Positions 46,210 to 56,600 of a DNA stretch of 64,000 nt are shown in pieces. The notes below the pieces were generated by a model. That model was not told the DNA's origin. It was given only the letters and a program-made list of their open reading frames with translations, and did not search any database. This DNA is from Pratylenchus scribneri (lineage: Eukaryota; Nematoda; Chromadorea; Rhabditida; Pratylenchidae): NCBI GenBank assembly GCA_030063045.1, contig JAQSEB010000016.1, positions 1,302,001 to 1,366,000 of the forward strand, read 5' to 3'. A program made the position numbers and the translations under genes. How positions within the stretch are numbered: the first letter of the stretch is position 1; every line of letters starts with the position of its first letter.

Positions 46210-46833
46210 ATGACGTTTGCAATTTCTAAAATTGACACAACACCCTTCATATCGAAAACCAATGCCATCGAACACCAACGCCACTTCAAAATCCACTCCA
46301 AAATCCGCCTCCTCAATTCCGTCACTGAATTCCGTTGTCATTACTGTGCCTTCCACCAAACCGCCCAAAGAAGAGACCCCCCCCCACGCCATACGTCTCG
46401 CTCTCGTTCTCCGATTAAGAAAAACTTCAATTACGACCCGAATGATCCAACCACCTGGAAAAAGTGTGCAGTCCGGGACCGCCCGCGTTCTCCTATTCGT
46501 CGTCACATTCGTCACTTCACTTCGATCCAACGCCGTCAAGAATTGGCCAAGTCACCGGAGCCAAAACACCGGGAAAGCATTACGCCACCATCGCTCGAAT
46601 CTCCCTCTTTGGTTGATAAACTCCGGGAACTCCAAACGAAAGCAACTGAGATCCAATCGGTTCTTGTGTCCATCCCAGATTCCGGTGGTGCCGTCACACC
46701 GATCATTCAATTGCAATGGCAGCTCTCCCTGCTCATGAATAAGGCAGTGGCACAAGCGAGCGTCTCAACTCCGGGATTGTCGGCGGTAACTTCGTGGGGC
46801 GGAGGCTGTCGAACTCTTTCGAAGGGGACTTGA
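46210..46833 (+). CDS. Arg/Ser-rich ORF with a C9 homopolymer frame change, unrecognised
   Basis: An open frame from ATG 46210 runs to TGA at 46831-46833. Downstream of 46385 it encodes RSRSPIKKNFNYDPNDPTTW, RDRPRSPIRRHIRHF and a helical segment LVDKLRELQTKATEIQSVL. Upstream of a run of nine C (about 46377-46385) the other frame from ATG 46262 looks more natural: Ser/Thr/Pro-rich, STPKSASSIPSLNSVV, ending in KPPKEETPP. The original protein may therefore cross frames at the homopolymer. There are no introns and no known domain. With the neighbouring transposase and PAZ-like ORF it has C-rich codon use, suggesting a common foreign or mobile origin. Confidence 0.4.
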   Translation: MTFAISKIDTTPFISKTNAIEHQRHFKIHSKIRLLNSVTEFRCHYCAFHQTAQRRDPPPRHTSRSRSPIKKNFNYDPNDPTTWKKCAVRDRPRSPIRRHIRHFTSIQRRQELAKSPEPKHRESITPPSLESPSLVDKLRELQTKATEIQSVLVSIPDSGGAVTPIIQLQWQLSLLMNKAVAQASVSTPGLSAVTSWGGGCRTLSKGT

Positions 46834-47645
46834 TTTGGGCGGAAAATTGTGAAAAAGAAATTGGTTGGATTTTGGAAAGAAAAAGGAAAATTGGATTAAT
46901 ATGATTTGGATGAATTTTGCCCCCCTTTTTCCCTTCATTTATTTCCATTTTTTTATTCCTTTTAATCTAAATTTTTGGCCTTTAACTCACTTGCCAATTT
47001 TATCTTATTTTTGCATTCCAATTAGTAATTAATCTCCTTTGAATTGACCTCTTTCCCTCCAATTATTCCCTCGTATTTGCCTTCAATTTTCCAATTTATT
47101 GACCACTTTTTCACCAAAGGCCTTTTGGCCATCATTCTGGGCTCCGCCCTTTCTCAGCTTTCCTTTGATTCCCCCATATCCATTTTTTATTCACTTGCTT
47201 ACTTTGCTCTAAAACCTTGCTCTCCTTTTTTTCTTCATCCAACTGCTCTAAAAAACAACCAATTTTTGTCCATTGAATTTACCATATATTTTTTGACCAC
47301 CTTTTCTTGGACAAATAAACTGATTTTCGGGAATTCGAGAGTACCATTGCAAGTCACCTAATTTCAATTAAAAAGTGTTCTTTGGGCGCCCAAATTGCCC
47401 CTCAATTCCTCCATTTTTGTGTTCCGGGCAATTGTCTTTTTGCCCTCAAAATTCTCCTTTGCTCTCCCTCGGGTATCCTCAATTTGCCCACTCAAATCCC
47501 ATTTTTTCCACCCATTTATCCATTCTTGAGTTTTGAGTCCTTTGGGCACCCGTCCTTTGCCCTCTTTTTCCGTAATCCTTTTTTAGTTGGGACAAGGCTT
47601 CGCATCCTAGAAACCTCCCCAAATTCCACACTATATGGATTATGG
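46834..47645 (+). other. pyrimidine-rich tract continues, no supported gene
   Basis: It is T/C-rich with words such as tttcccttcattt and ctcaattcctcc. Open stretches at 47044-47361 and 47382-47750 are low-complexity and I do not call them genes. Confidence 0.4.
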
Positions 47646-47649
47646 AAGA

Positions 47650-48035
47650 TGAGGGGTCTATTCGCTACCGCCCGATTCGCTACCCGTTTTTGTACTTATC
47701 ATACTCTGGCTCCCTGTGATAAAATAAATTTGGTAACATTCAAATGCTGAGATTCTGCTCTATCGAATGATATTAAAAACTTCCCGATTGGTTGATTTTT
47801 GGCCAAGTTATGCTCAAATTATTGAATTTTATGGCCAAATCGTATTTTCTGGCCATAACTTGGCCAAAAATCAACCAATCTGGAAGTTTTTAATATCATT
47901 CGATAGAGCAGAATTTCAGCATTTGAATGACACCAAATTAGATTTTCCAACTTTTTATCCCAGGTAGCCAGAGTCTGATAAGTACAAAAACGGGTAGCGA
48001 ATCGGGCGATAGCGAATCCGCCGGTAGCGAATAGG
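47650..48035. mobile_element. MITE family E, long terminal inverted repeats
   Basis: CGCTACCGCCCGATTCGCTA...ACCCGTTTTTGTACTTATCA at the left is inverted at the right as TGATAAGTACAAAAACGGGT...AGCGAATCGGGCGATAGCG. The inner arms AATGATATTAAAAACTTCCC / GGAAGTTTTTAATATCATTC and TTGGCCAAGTTATG / CATAACTTGGCCAA make it nearly one perfect fold-back. Confidence 0.85.
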
Positions 48036-48060
48036 GTTTTTACCATATGGAATTATTATA

Positions 48061-48155
48061 TGGAACCCGGAAGAGAGTATATTGAATGGTAACCCCGGAA
48101 GAGAGTATATTGAATGGTAACCCCGGAAGAGAGTATATGGAATGGTAACCCCGGA
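48061..48155. repeat. short tandem repeat, about 28 bp x 3
   Basis: Three copies of CCCGGAAGAGAGTATATTGA-type units (the third reads ATATGGA) lie between the MITE and the satellite. Confidence 0.85.
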
Positions 48156-48156
48156 G

Positions 48157-49065
48157 GAGGAAAAATTTTCAAATTTTTTGATAGGTCTATTTTTGTAAAA
48201 TATTTCAAAAAATGTATTTGTTAGTAGAGGTGCAATTTAGTGCATTTTTTGGCTAGCAGAATTAGTTCTCCTTGAAAAATTTTCAAATTTTTTGATAGGT
48301 CTATTTTTGTAAAATATTTCAAAAAATGTATTTGTTAGTAGAGGTGCAATTTAATGCATTTTTTAGCTAGCAGAATTAGTTCTGCTTGAAAAATTTTCAA
48401 ATTTTCTGATAGGTCTATTTTTGTAAAATATTTCAAAAAATGTATTTGTTAGTCCACGTGCAATTTAGTGCATTTTTTAGCTAGCAGAATTAGTTCTGCT
48501 TGAAAAATTTTCAAATTTTCTGATAGGTCTATTTTTGTAAAATATTTCAAAAAATGTATTTGTTAGTCCACGTGCAATTTAGTGCATTTTTTGGCTAGCA
48601 GAATTAGTTCTGCTTGAAAAATTTTCAAATTTTTTGATAGGTCTATTTTTGTAAAATATTTCAAAAAATGTATTTGTTAGTAGAGGTGCAATTTAGTGCA
48701 TTTTTTGGCTAGCAGAATTAGTTCTGCTTGAAAAATTTTCAAATTTTTTGATAGGTCTATTTTTGTAAAATATTTCAAAAAATGTATTTGTTAGTCCACG
48801 TGCAATTTAGTGCATTTTTTAGCTAGCAGAATTAGTTCTGCTTGAAAAATTTTCAAATTTTTTGATAGGTCTATTTTTGTAAAATATTTCAAAAAATGTA
48901 TTTGTTAGTCCACGTGCAATTTAGTGCATTTTTTAGCTAGCAGAATTAGTTCTGCTTGAAAAATTTTCAAATTTTTTTGATAGGTCTATTTTTGTAAAAT
49001 ATTTCATAAAATGTATTTGTTAGTAGACCTGCAATTTAGTGCATTTTTTGGCTAGCAGAATTAGC
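48157..49065. repeat. 114-bp satellite, eight units
   Basis: Units begin GAAAAATTTTCAAATTTTTT at about 48160, 48274, 48388, 48502 and so on, with a 114-bp period, and end at GGCTAGCAGAATTAG. Most bases are identical between units. Variation is concentrated in one 7-bp window, which reads TAGAGGTGC, TCCACGTGC (an E-box, CACGTG) or, in the last unit, TAGACCTGC. Confidence 0.93.
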
Positions 49066-49371
49066 AATTATTGAGACTGTTTTCTATAATCCAGCATCAA
49101 CTACATCTCCATTCCGAAACCATAAAATATTTATTTTGAAATAAAAATAATTTATGAATAGATGAATGAAAAACAATTTAATTCTTAAAAATATGTCAAA
49201 TATAATACCGAATTATAGAATTTTTTGATCTTTCCATTTTCCGGAGAAAAAGAGGACTTCCTTAAAAAAAATCAGCGATGAGTATTTAAATAAGGAATAA
49301 AAATTTTGGAAAAAGAGACAAACAAAAAAATAATCAAATGAATCAAAGAAAATAAATAAAAAATAGAAAAC

Positions 49372-52300
49372 TTATACTGCATTCAAATTTCCATTCTTTT
49401 TAGTCGAATTTCTTCTGCTGATTTTTTGCCTTTTCGATTTATTTTCCTGACTCTCTTCGCTAACATCTGTAAAAAGTAAAAACGAAATGATAAGTCAGAT
49501 ATAATTTTTTATTTATATTTATAATTAGGACTGGGTTGATAAAGAATCCCGAAATATAGGCATAAAATATTGACATAAAACTAGCCAAATATTGGTATAA
49601 TTTGAAAAAATTGGCAAAATATTGATGAAAATTTTTTAAAAAATCCAAAATTTTTTCTAAAAAAATGTAAAATTTAATAAATTTTCCAAAATCTTCAAAA
49701 TATTGACAAAAATGGCCAAAAATTGTCAAAAAAATGCCGGAATATTGACATAAATATTGACGGCCAAAAAAGGGCAAAATATTAATGAATATTGATTTAA
49801 AAAAAAATGTTTTATGTTGGTTTAAAAGCTATTTTAAGTTCGCAAGATAAATATCAATTATCAATATAAATCCCAGCCCTATTTATAATAGCGATATTCC
49901 TTCATCTAAAATTATTTTATGCTTTTTAAAATGTAAATAATATCAGCCACCTTCTATTGTTAGCGAATTATCCGAGTTTGAATATTGGTCATTTTCATTG
50001 GTTAAATCTGAAACAATTCAAATTCTTTAATATTTCTCTTTCTCACTTGCCAGCATATTTTCTTTTTTTGATACATATTCTTTTTTCCAAATGTCTCTCC
50101 AAATTTCCTTTACGCGAGAAATATTCATTACAATTTGGGCATTTAAATGGAGTACTTCCTTTTCTTTTGCATTTTTTCATATTGTTCAAATGCGCTGTCA
50201 ATTTGTCTTTCCGCTTGAAACCCATTCCACATTTTGGGCAGAAATGTGACTTTTCCTCTAAAATTTTTATGAGAATATATATGTTGCGGTTAATTCTGGG
50301 AATTGGTTAATCCGCGGATTAACCAAGCAATTTGATTGGTTAATTTCGGGAATCTCGGCTTCTAGGCGTCGTACAGACTCGAGAGTAGGCTCATTCGATT
50401 CGGCATGGTCGATTTACTATATGAAATTTCAATTACAGACCTCTAAACCCTAATCTTAGCCCCTAAACCCTAGCCCAAAAACCCCTAAAACCCATGCCGC
50501 CCTTAACCATAACCCTAACCCTAACCCTAGCCCCTAAAACGGTCTGTAATCGAAATTTCATATAGTAAATCGACCATGCCGAGTCGAATGAGCCTACTTT
50601 CGAGTCTGTACGATGCCTAGAAGCCGAGATTCCCGAAATTAACCAAGCAAATTGCTTGGTTAATCCGCGGATTAACCAATTCCCAGAATTAACCGCAACA
50701 TATATATTTAAAAATTAATAATGCTCACAAATTTTTACTCACTTCGCTCATGACGTCTCCTATTCGATATATTCGCAAATAATTTTCCACAACAATTGCA
50801 TTTTAATGGATTTTCACGAACTAAAAATTGCAAAAAAATGTTCAAAATTTTATGTTAATTTCACAAAAAATTTAATAAATATACACTAATCATTTCCAAT
50901 TAATTCAGAGGTCCCAGATTTTTTTTTCAAAATAAAGTACAATGGCCTCGAAAATAAAGATTTTGGGGTCAAAACAAAGATTTTCTTTTTAGGCTAAAAT
51001 AAATAGATTAAAATTTTTTAAACATGTTTTTTGGGAAGAAATTTTTACAATTTTTCTCGTCAGGCGAAAAATTTGAGCCAAAAATTTCCTCGCAGGAAAA
51101 AATTTGAGCCAAAAATTTCCTCACAGCGAAAAATTTGACCATTTTTTCATTAATTTGTGAAAAAAAAAGTACAAATCTTTAAAAAAAAGCACATTTTTAT
51201 TTGCAAAGATTCGACCCCTCAAAAAAAAATACAAATCTTTAAATAAAGTACATCTGGGACCTCTGAATTAATTATAAATAAACATAAAATTCTCACCCGC
51301 CCCCCCCCCCCCATATAAATTTTTGATAGATCAGCATTTTTTTTCAGTATATAAATTTTTAATATTTACTTTAAAAATTTAAACCAAAAATTTTATTTAC
51401 ATTTATTCTTGGAATTTTGTTGACTGTTAATCGCGTTCACATTTTTTGTTGGATTCGAAGATCCTATTGTAATTGGCTAAATATTTTGCATTAAATAAAA
51501 ATAAATTTTTCTAAAATCACTCACTTCACTGGTTGGGATCACCTTCTTCTTTTTCTTAGATGCATTTTTCGGATTCATCTTTTTCTTTTTCTTAGATGCA
51601 TTTTGTTCAGTCCAGAGTTTCCATTCTTCCTTAATTTAAAAGAAAAGTCCTTACAATTTGACCACTTTCCTTAGAAAATTAAAAATGTCCTTATTTCATA
51701 GTCTTTACAAATCCAAGATTTAATGCCCCAATATTGTCCTTATAAATGGAAATTTTTGGCAAGTTTGTATAAAAAATTACTTACTCCGCTAGATTCCGTA
51801 GATGATTGAATACGACTTTCTACTGAATTCGATGAGGAATCTTCTAAGATTGGCTGGATATTTTGCATTGGATTCAGCTGTTCCATTTGCTCATTATTCA
51901 TTACATTATTATTGTTAGTTGGTGAATTTTGTTGTGTTGATGATGAATTTTGGGCATTTTCATCAATGGCTGAGGCCAACATCTTCAACCCATCAAATCG
52001 ATCAGATTTCTCAGATGATGAATATTGGGCATTTTCACCAATGGCTGAGGCCAACATCCTCAAACCATCAAATCGATCAGATTTCTCAGATGATAAATTT
52101 TGGGCATTTTCATCAATGGCTGAGGCCAACATCTTCAACCCATCAAATCGATCAGATTTCTCAGATGATGAATATTGGGCATTTTCACCAATGGCTGAGG
52201 CCAACATCCTCAAACCATCAAATCGATCAGATTTCTCAGATGATGAATTTTGGGCATTTTCATCAATGGCTGAGGCCAACATCCTCAAACCATCAAATCG

Positions 52301-52528
52301 ATCAGATTTCTCAGATGATGAATGTTGGGCATTTTCACCAATGGCTGAGGCCAACATCCTCAAACCATCAAATCGATCAGATTTCTCAGATGATAAATGT
52401 TGGGCATTTTCATCCAATTTACTTTTGCCTTGATCTTTTTTTGATGGACCGGGAACATCATTTCCTCCGGCACAAATTATTTGAACAATTTTTGAACAAA
52501 TTAATAAAATACAAATGAATTTTTTCAT
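49372..52528 (-). CDS. secreted tandem-repeat protein with nuclear-localisation-like motifs and C2H2/C2HC zinc fingers
   Basis: Seven minus-strand exons give 453 residues in consistent phase: 52528-51785, 51629-51525, 51476-51401, 50820-50743, 50257-50051, 50007-49951 and 49466-49372. Residues 1-20 (MKKFICILLICSKIVQIICA) are a clear signal peptide. Residues 40-189 are six 25-residue repeats of the form ENAQxxSSEKSDRFDGLxML-ASAI-G/D, plus a partial seventh. Exon 2 carries two KKKKK clusters (about 261-277), nuclear-localisation-like. Three zinc fingers follow: CNCCGKLF, CPKCGMGF...AHLNNMKKC and CPNCNEYF...RHLEKRIC, the last two ending H-X5/6-C. A final SKRQKISRRNSTKK tail is basic. Exon 5 joins exon 6 in phase only through a GC-AG intron (donor GCAAGT at 50050); otherwise the frame stops five bases later. 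Secretion plus nuclear and DNA-binding features suggests an exported protein acting in host nuclei, by inference only. Confidence 0.8.
50278..50703. mobile_element. nested MITE: family D ends around a family C element
   Basis: The outer ends ATATATGTTGCGGTTAATTC and GAATTAACCGCAACATATAT are inverted, followed by TGGTTAATCCGCGGATTAAC on both sides. Inside lies a family C fold-back (CGGCTTCTAGGCGTCGTACA / TGTACGATGCCTAGAAGCCG). Its centre contains CCCTAACCCTAACCCTAG-like repeats. The element is in the intron between exons 4 and 5 of the secreted zinc-finger gene. Confidence 0.88.
51962..52411 (-). repeat. 75-bp coding repeat array, six units
   Basis: Six 75-bp units encode the 25-residue repeats of the secreted protein. 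Synonymous positions are almost invariant (GATCGATTTGATGG in every unit). Most changes alter residues 5, 6, 18 and 25. The array is recent or is kept uniform by gene conversion. Confidence 0.92.
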
Positions 52529-53624
52529 ATTTAATGCTTAAAAATAAAAATAATTTAAAAATATCATAAATGGCCGGATAAAACATTTTCAACAAATCTT
52601 CCTCTTTATGGAAATGGATAAGACATTTGGACAGTTCGATCATTTTTTATAAAAATTTGAGCCCAAAAAGAGTCTGACGCGCTGTTCCCATTAACTTCTT
52701 TAGCCATTGGAAAGCTTTTTATTTATCCACCTGCCTCAAAAATAAATGATATGTGATCACCCCCAAACCCCAACCAAATCCCATCATATCCCCAAATTAT
52801 GCCCCATTTTGTTCGGCTGGGCCCAATTCATCCCCACCATCTCCCCCAATTCCAATTCTTTCCTCCAAGACGCATTTTGGTGACCAGCAGTGACCATATT
52901 TAGGACAATGTGCTCCTCAAGCCTTCTCCATTGATGAATGATGATATAGGATAATATTTTTCTGCTGATCATTGGATTGATTCAAAACAAACAACATTTT
53001 ACCTTTGATCAATATGCACATATTCCGTCCGATGGTTGATCAATTGTACAACATATTCCCAGAGAGCATTGATTTTTGTACTGCTGATATGAAAAAGGAA
53101 GATGCAAAATTCCAAAGAAAATAATTAAAAACATTTAACCGCATAATTTTAATGCAAAAGCTTTCAATTAAATCGACCATTTCTAGCCGATTGAGCCCAA
53201 AACCTCAAATCTTTGAATTGCCTAGAAACGAATTATTACAAAATTAAATTAATTAATCTTCTATTTAATTGTTTCCTGGACAATATTAACTGCGATAGAT
53301 TAGATTTGTCGCCTCTAATAATGTACTATACTTTATGTATTTCTCTATCTTTAGCATTTAAGGTTGCTCTTTTGAAAGGTATTATTTATTTTAATTCAAA
53401 AATAATTTCAAGAATAATCAAATAATTGTTTATGAAAATTTAGTTTAGTCAAAATGAAAAATAATAAGGCTAAAAATGATGTTTTGAAAATTGAAAAAAT
53501 GAATTTTAAGTAATGTGATTGTCGATTTGATTTAAAACAAATAAAATTGAGTAAATAAAAATGACCACGGATAAAATGGGTATTGTAAATTGAATTTCCG
53601 TTCTATCTGACTTCTCATCACTCA
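52529..53624. other. intergenic, no supported gene
   Basis: The stretch holds AT-rich DNA and a C-rich patch at 52755-52870. A short open frame at 53014-53124 (36 codons) has no splice or motif support. Confidence 0.4.
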
Positions 53625-56600
53625 TCAAAATTCATTGAGCACAAAGGCACGAAGCAATTCGGGTATGGCCGCATCCAATCCCACCAAATCCATCATTCCA
53701 CGGTCGTTTGGGTCGGCAATTGTGAATTCGGTTGCGGTCATGCCCATAACGGCCAATTTTGCATCCGGAATATCCATTGCTTGGCGATACTGACGAAGGG
53801 CCTCGAATGGATGAATCTGGGGCGAAAAATAAATTTTTATATTAAATTTTATTTTTTTTCGAAATTTTCTCCAGGGAAATAAATGTTTAAAAATATTCTA
53901 ATATTTTAATTTCCTAATTTTAATAAAAGATGCGCCAATGTCTAAGGCTTTTCTCATCTTTATATTTAATTTTTATTAATTTTATAAATGTATTTATTTT
54001 TTCAACACATTTCAAAGGAAATAAAAATGTTTCAAAAAATTTCTATATTTTATATCCATAAAAAATTTGTGAATAAAATGATGTCAAATTAAATTTAGTA
54101 TTAATTTGCCCTGAGGAATAAATTATATATTCTTCTGAATATGCCCTGAGGAAAATTTTTGAAATTAAATTTCCTAATAAATGGCTAGTGATAGGATTTT
54201 GTAAGTTACAAGATTAGTGCTTATTTAGGTGTTTCCGTTAAATTTTTACTAAAATAAGTCAATAACCTCAAAATAGATGATTTTTGGTTTTAAATTTTTG
54301 CAATGAAATTTTCCCTTAAAATAGTGCTAAAATAGAGGCTAAATAGGTCAAAAAATTATATAAATATTCAAAAACATTATTTTTATATCAAATGTGAAAA
54401 AAGATTAGCTAAAAATTTGAGTCCCCAAAATTAACAAATAAACTCACATCTCCACACCAAGTTTCATTGTCAGTGAAAATGATGAAGCAATCGAATTCTT
54501 TTCGTTCCTTTTTGGCCCAAACCATTGGAAGGGCACAATCAGTGCTTCCAAAATCCAATCCGTCTATGTATTCAACCATTTTCGTAACGCTGGTCTCCCG
54601 GTTGAAAGGCAACGGGGTCAATTCGGATTCAAATGAGACACATTCAACCTGTGTTGAAAAGGTAGAATTTACTTAAGGAAACTATTGGAATTTTACAAAT
54701 TTTGGCAAATATCTCAACATTTTTTGAAACTATTAATAAAACTTTAATTGTTTTAAACCCTTTTTGTAGAGAATTTTGATGTTTGATCATAAAATGATTG
54801 GACCGAAATATGATTGTGATAAGAAAATTATAGGTAAAAATGAAAATTTCCCGATTTTAGTCTATTTTTTCCCTTGCATTTTTTTAATTAAATCAATTTA
54901 CTTTAGATAATTAATTCGTCCTAATCAAAAGCCAAAAATTGGTTAATTTAGTACAAATTATTTAAAATTATTTAGTAATCCCTAGCTCAAATTTGCCAAA
55001 TCTTTCGGATTTAAAAAATAATATCCTTGAAGTGAAAAAGGAGATAATTTAGTAGAATCGACCTTTTCCTCGGTTCGCAAAAACACATTTGCCATTGCCG
55101 CAGATGCTTCCCGGCAACTCAAAACACCTCCACTGATTGGGCTGGACATACTGCCTGAAAAAATGGGGATAATTATTTACCCTTCTTTTTTGCCAAAAGT
55201 AAAAAGTCTCTACTCTCTAATAGGTTGTTGGGAGTTGGGAATAAAATAATTATAAACTTTGACACCATATGAACCGATTTTGCATATAAAAACCCTTTTT
55301 TGACAATATATGAACTTATTTTTGCTTATATAAACCCTTCTTTGACACAATATTAGCCGATTTTTTTTTGCTTTTTAAAGTTTTCTTTCTTTCTCATCTC
55401 AATACTCTTAGCCAAAGATTGGACTAATTCAGGTCAGGTATTCCAAATAGGCCCGTAGGCAGGATTTAGGGCTATTTAGGGGGCGACAATTTTTTGAAAG
55501 ATTTTCATGACTTTGAGTTGCAGACTAAAATTTAATAATAAAAAGTTAAATAACAGAAAAAATTTTCACGAAAATTCCCAGGCCATGCCTAATCTCTAAA
55601 TCTATTTCCCTAATAACCAAAGGAAGGAGCTGCATTTTCAAAAAAAAAATGAAAGATAATTAACGAACCGGACACATCCAATGCCAAACAATAACGTTTC
55701 CCAGTGGGTTGAACATTTTTGAAGGCCAACAGGAACATCTGGTCCAATGCTTGCACAACTCGTCCATTCGGCTTCCAACTCAATTTTCCCTTCACCCCGT
55801 GGCCTTGTTTATAGACTGAGGCGGCCAAAAGCACCGAAATTGGATGGATTCGTGCTCGGTGGATTGCCTCCTCATTGGCCAATTTTGTGCAGACCGAATC
55901 GATGTGTGGCCTAATTATTTTAATTTAATTTTTTAATTGTTTTTTAATTTATTTTTTAATTTATTTTTTAATTTTTATTTTAATTTTTTATTTTATATCT
56001 AAATTTTTAATATTAGTTTTTTTACTCGTTCTCCGATTCCGCTTCATCTAAAAGGCCGAGTGTGCCTAATTTGGAGAGATTTCGGAGCAGAGCAGTCATT
56101 GGCATTTTTTCCAGAAGGGCAATCCAAACCTAAGAGAAAATTTGGAGATTATTTTATGTGATTTTATGAATTTAATGTCACATATTTGTGATTTAATTTA
56201 AGGCTTCGTACTTAGATCTATCATGATTAAATGTCACATTTTCTTTAAAAACGGTATACTACAATGGGACGTCGCTTGTAGCTCATTAAAGATCAATCAT
56301 CAAACGTCAAACCGATATAGATGATTTTAGTGTCAAATTAAAGAGCTCACTGCTGGCTATCGATAGATACAAAATTTATTTGGTTTGGTTAAGATTTAGT
56401 GTATTTGCAAAAATTCATGAAAAATTTGCAAATTTATAATAATATTAGTCTCTTTTATGGCTTTTTAGGTACTACTGTGCTAATTCTGAATCAAACCAAA
56501 TAAATTTTATATCCAGCGAAAGCCAGAAGTGTGCTGTTTAATTTTACACCAAAATAATAAATATTGTTTTCATTCTTAATGAGCTACAAGCGACGGTTTC

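Noticed and set aside
46129..46539. 136-codon minus-strand ORF
   Set aside because: It is antisense to the Arg/Ser-rich ORF and has no motif.
48157..49065. Possible CRISPR-like array
   Set aside because: The 114-bp units abut with no unique spacers, and the genome is eukaryotic, so it is a satellite.
51912..52518. Two long plus-strand ORFs (173 and 199 codons) with tandem repeats
   Set aside because: They are antisense frames of the 75-bp coding array. The minus frame has a signal peptide, splice sites and zinc-finger exons in phase.
53014..53124. 36-codon plus-strand ORF (MHIFRPMVDQLYNIF...)
   Set aside because: It is too short, with no splice site, homologue or polyadenylation evidence.
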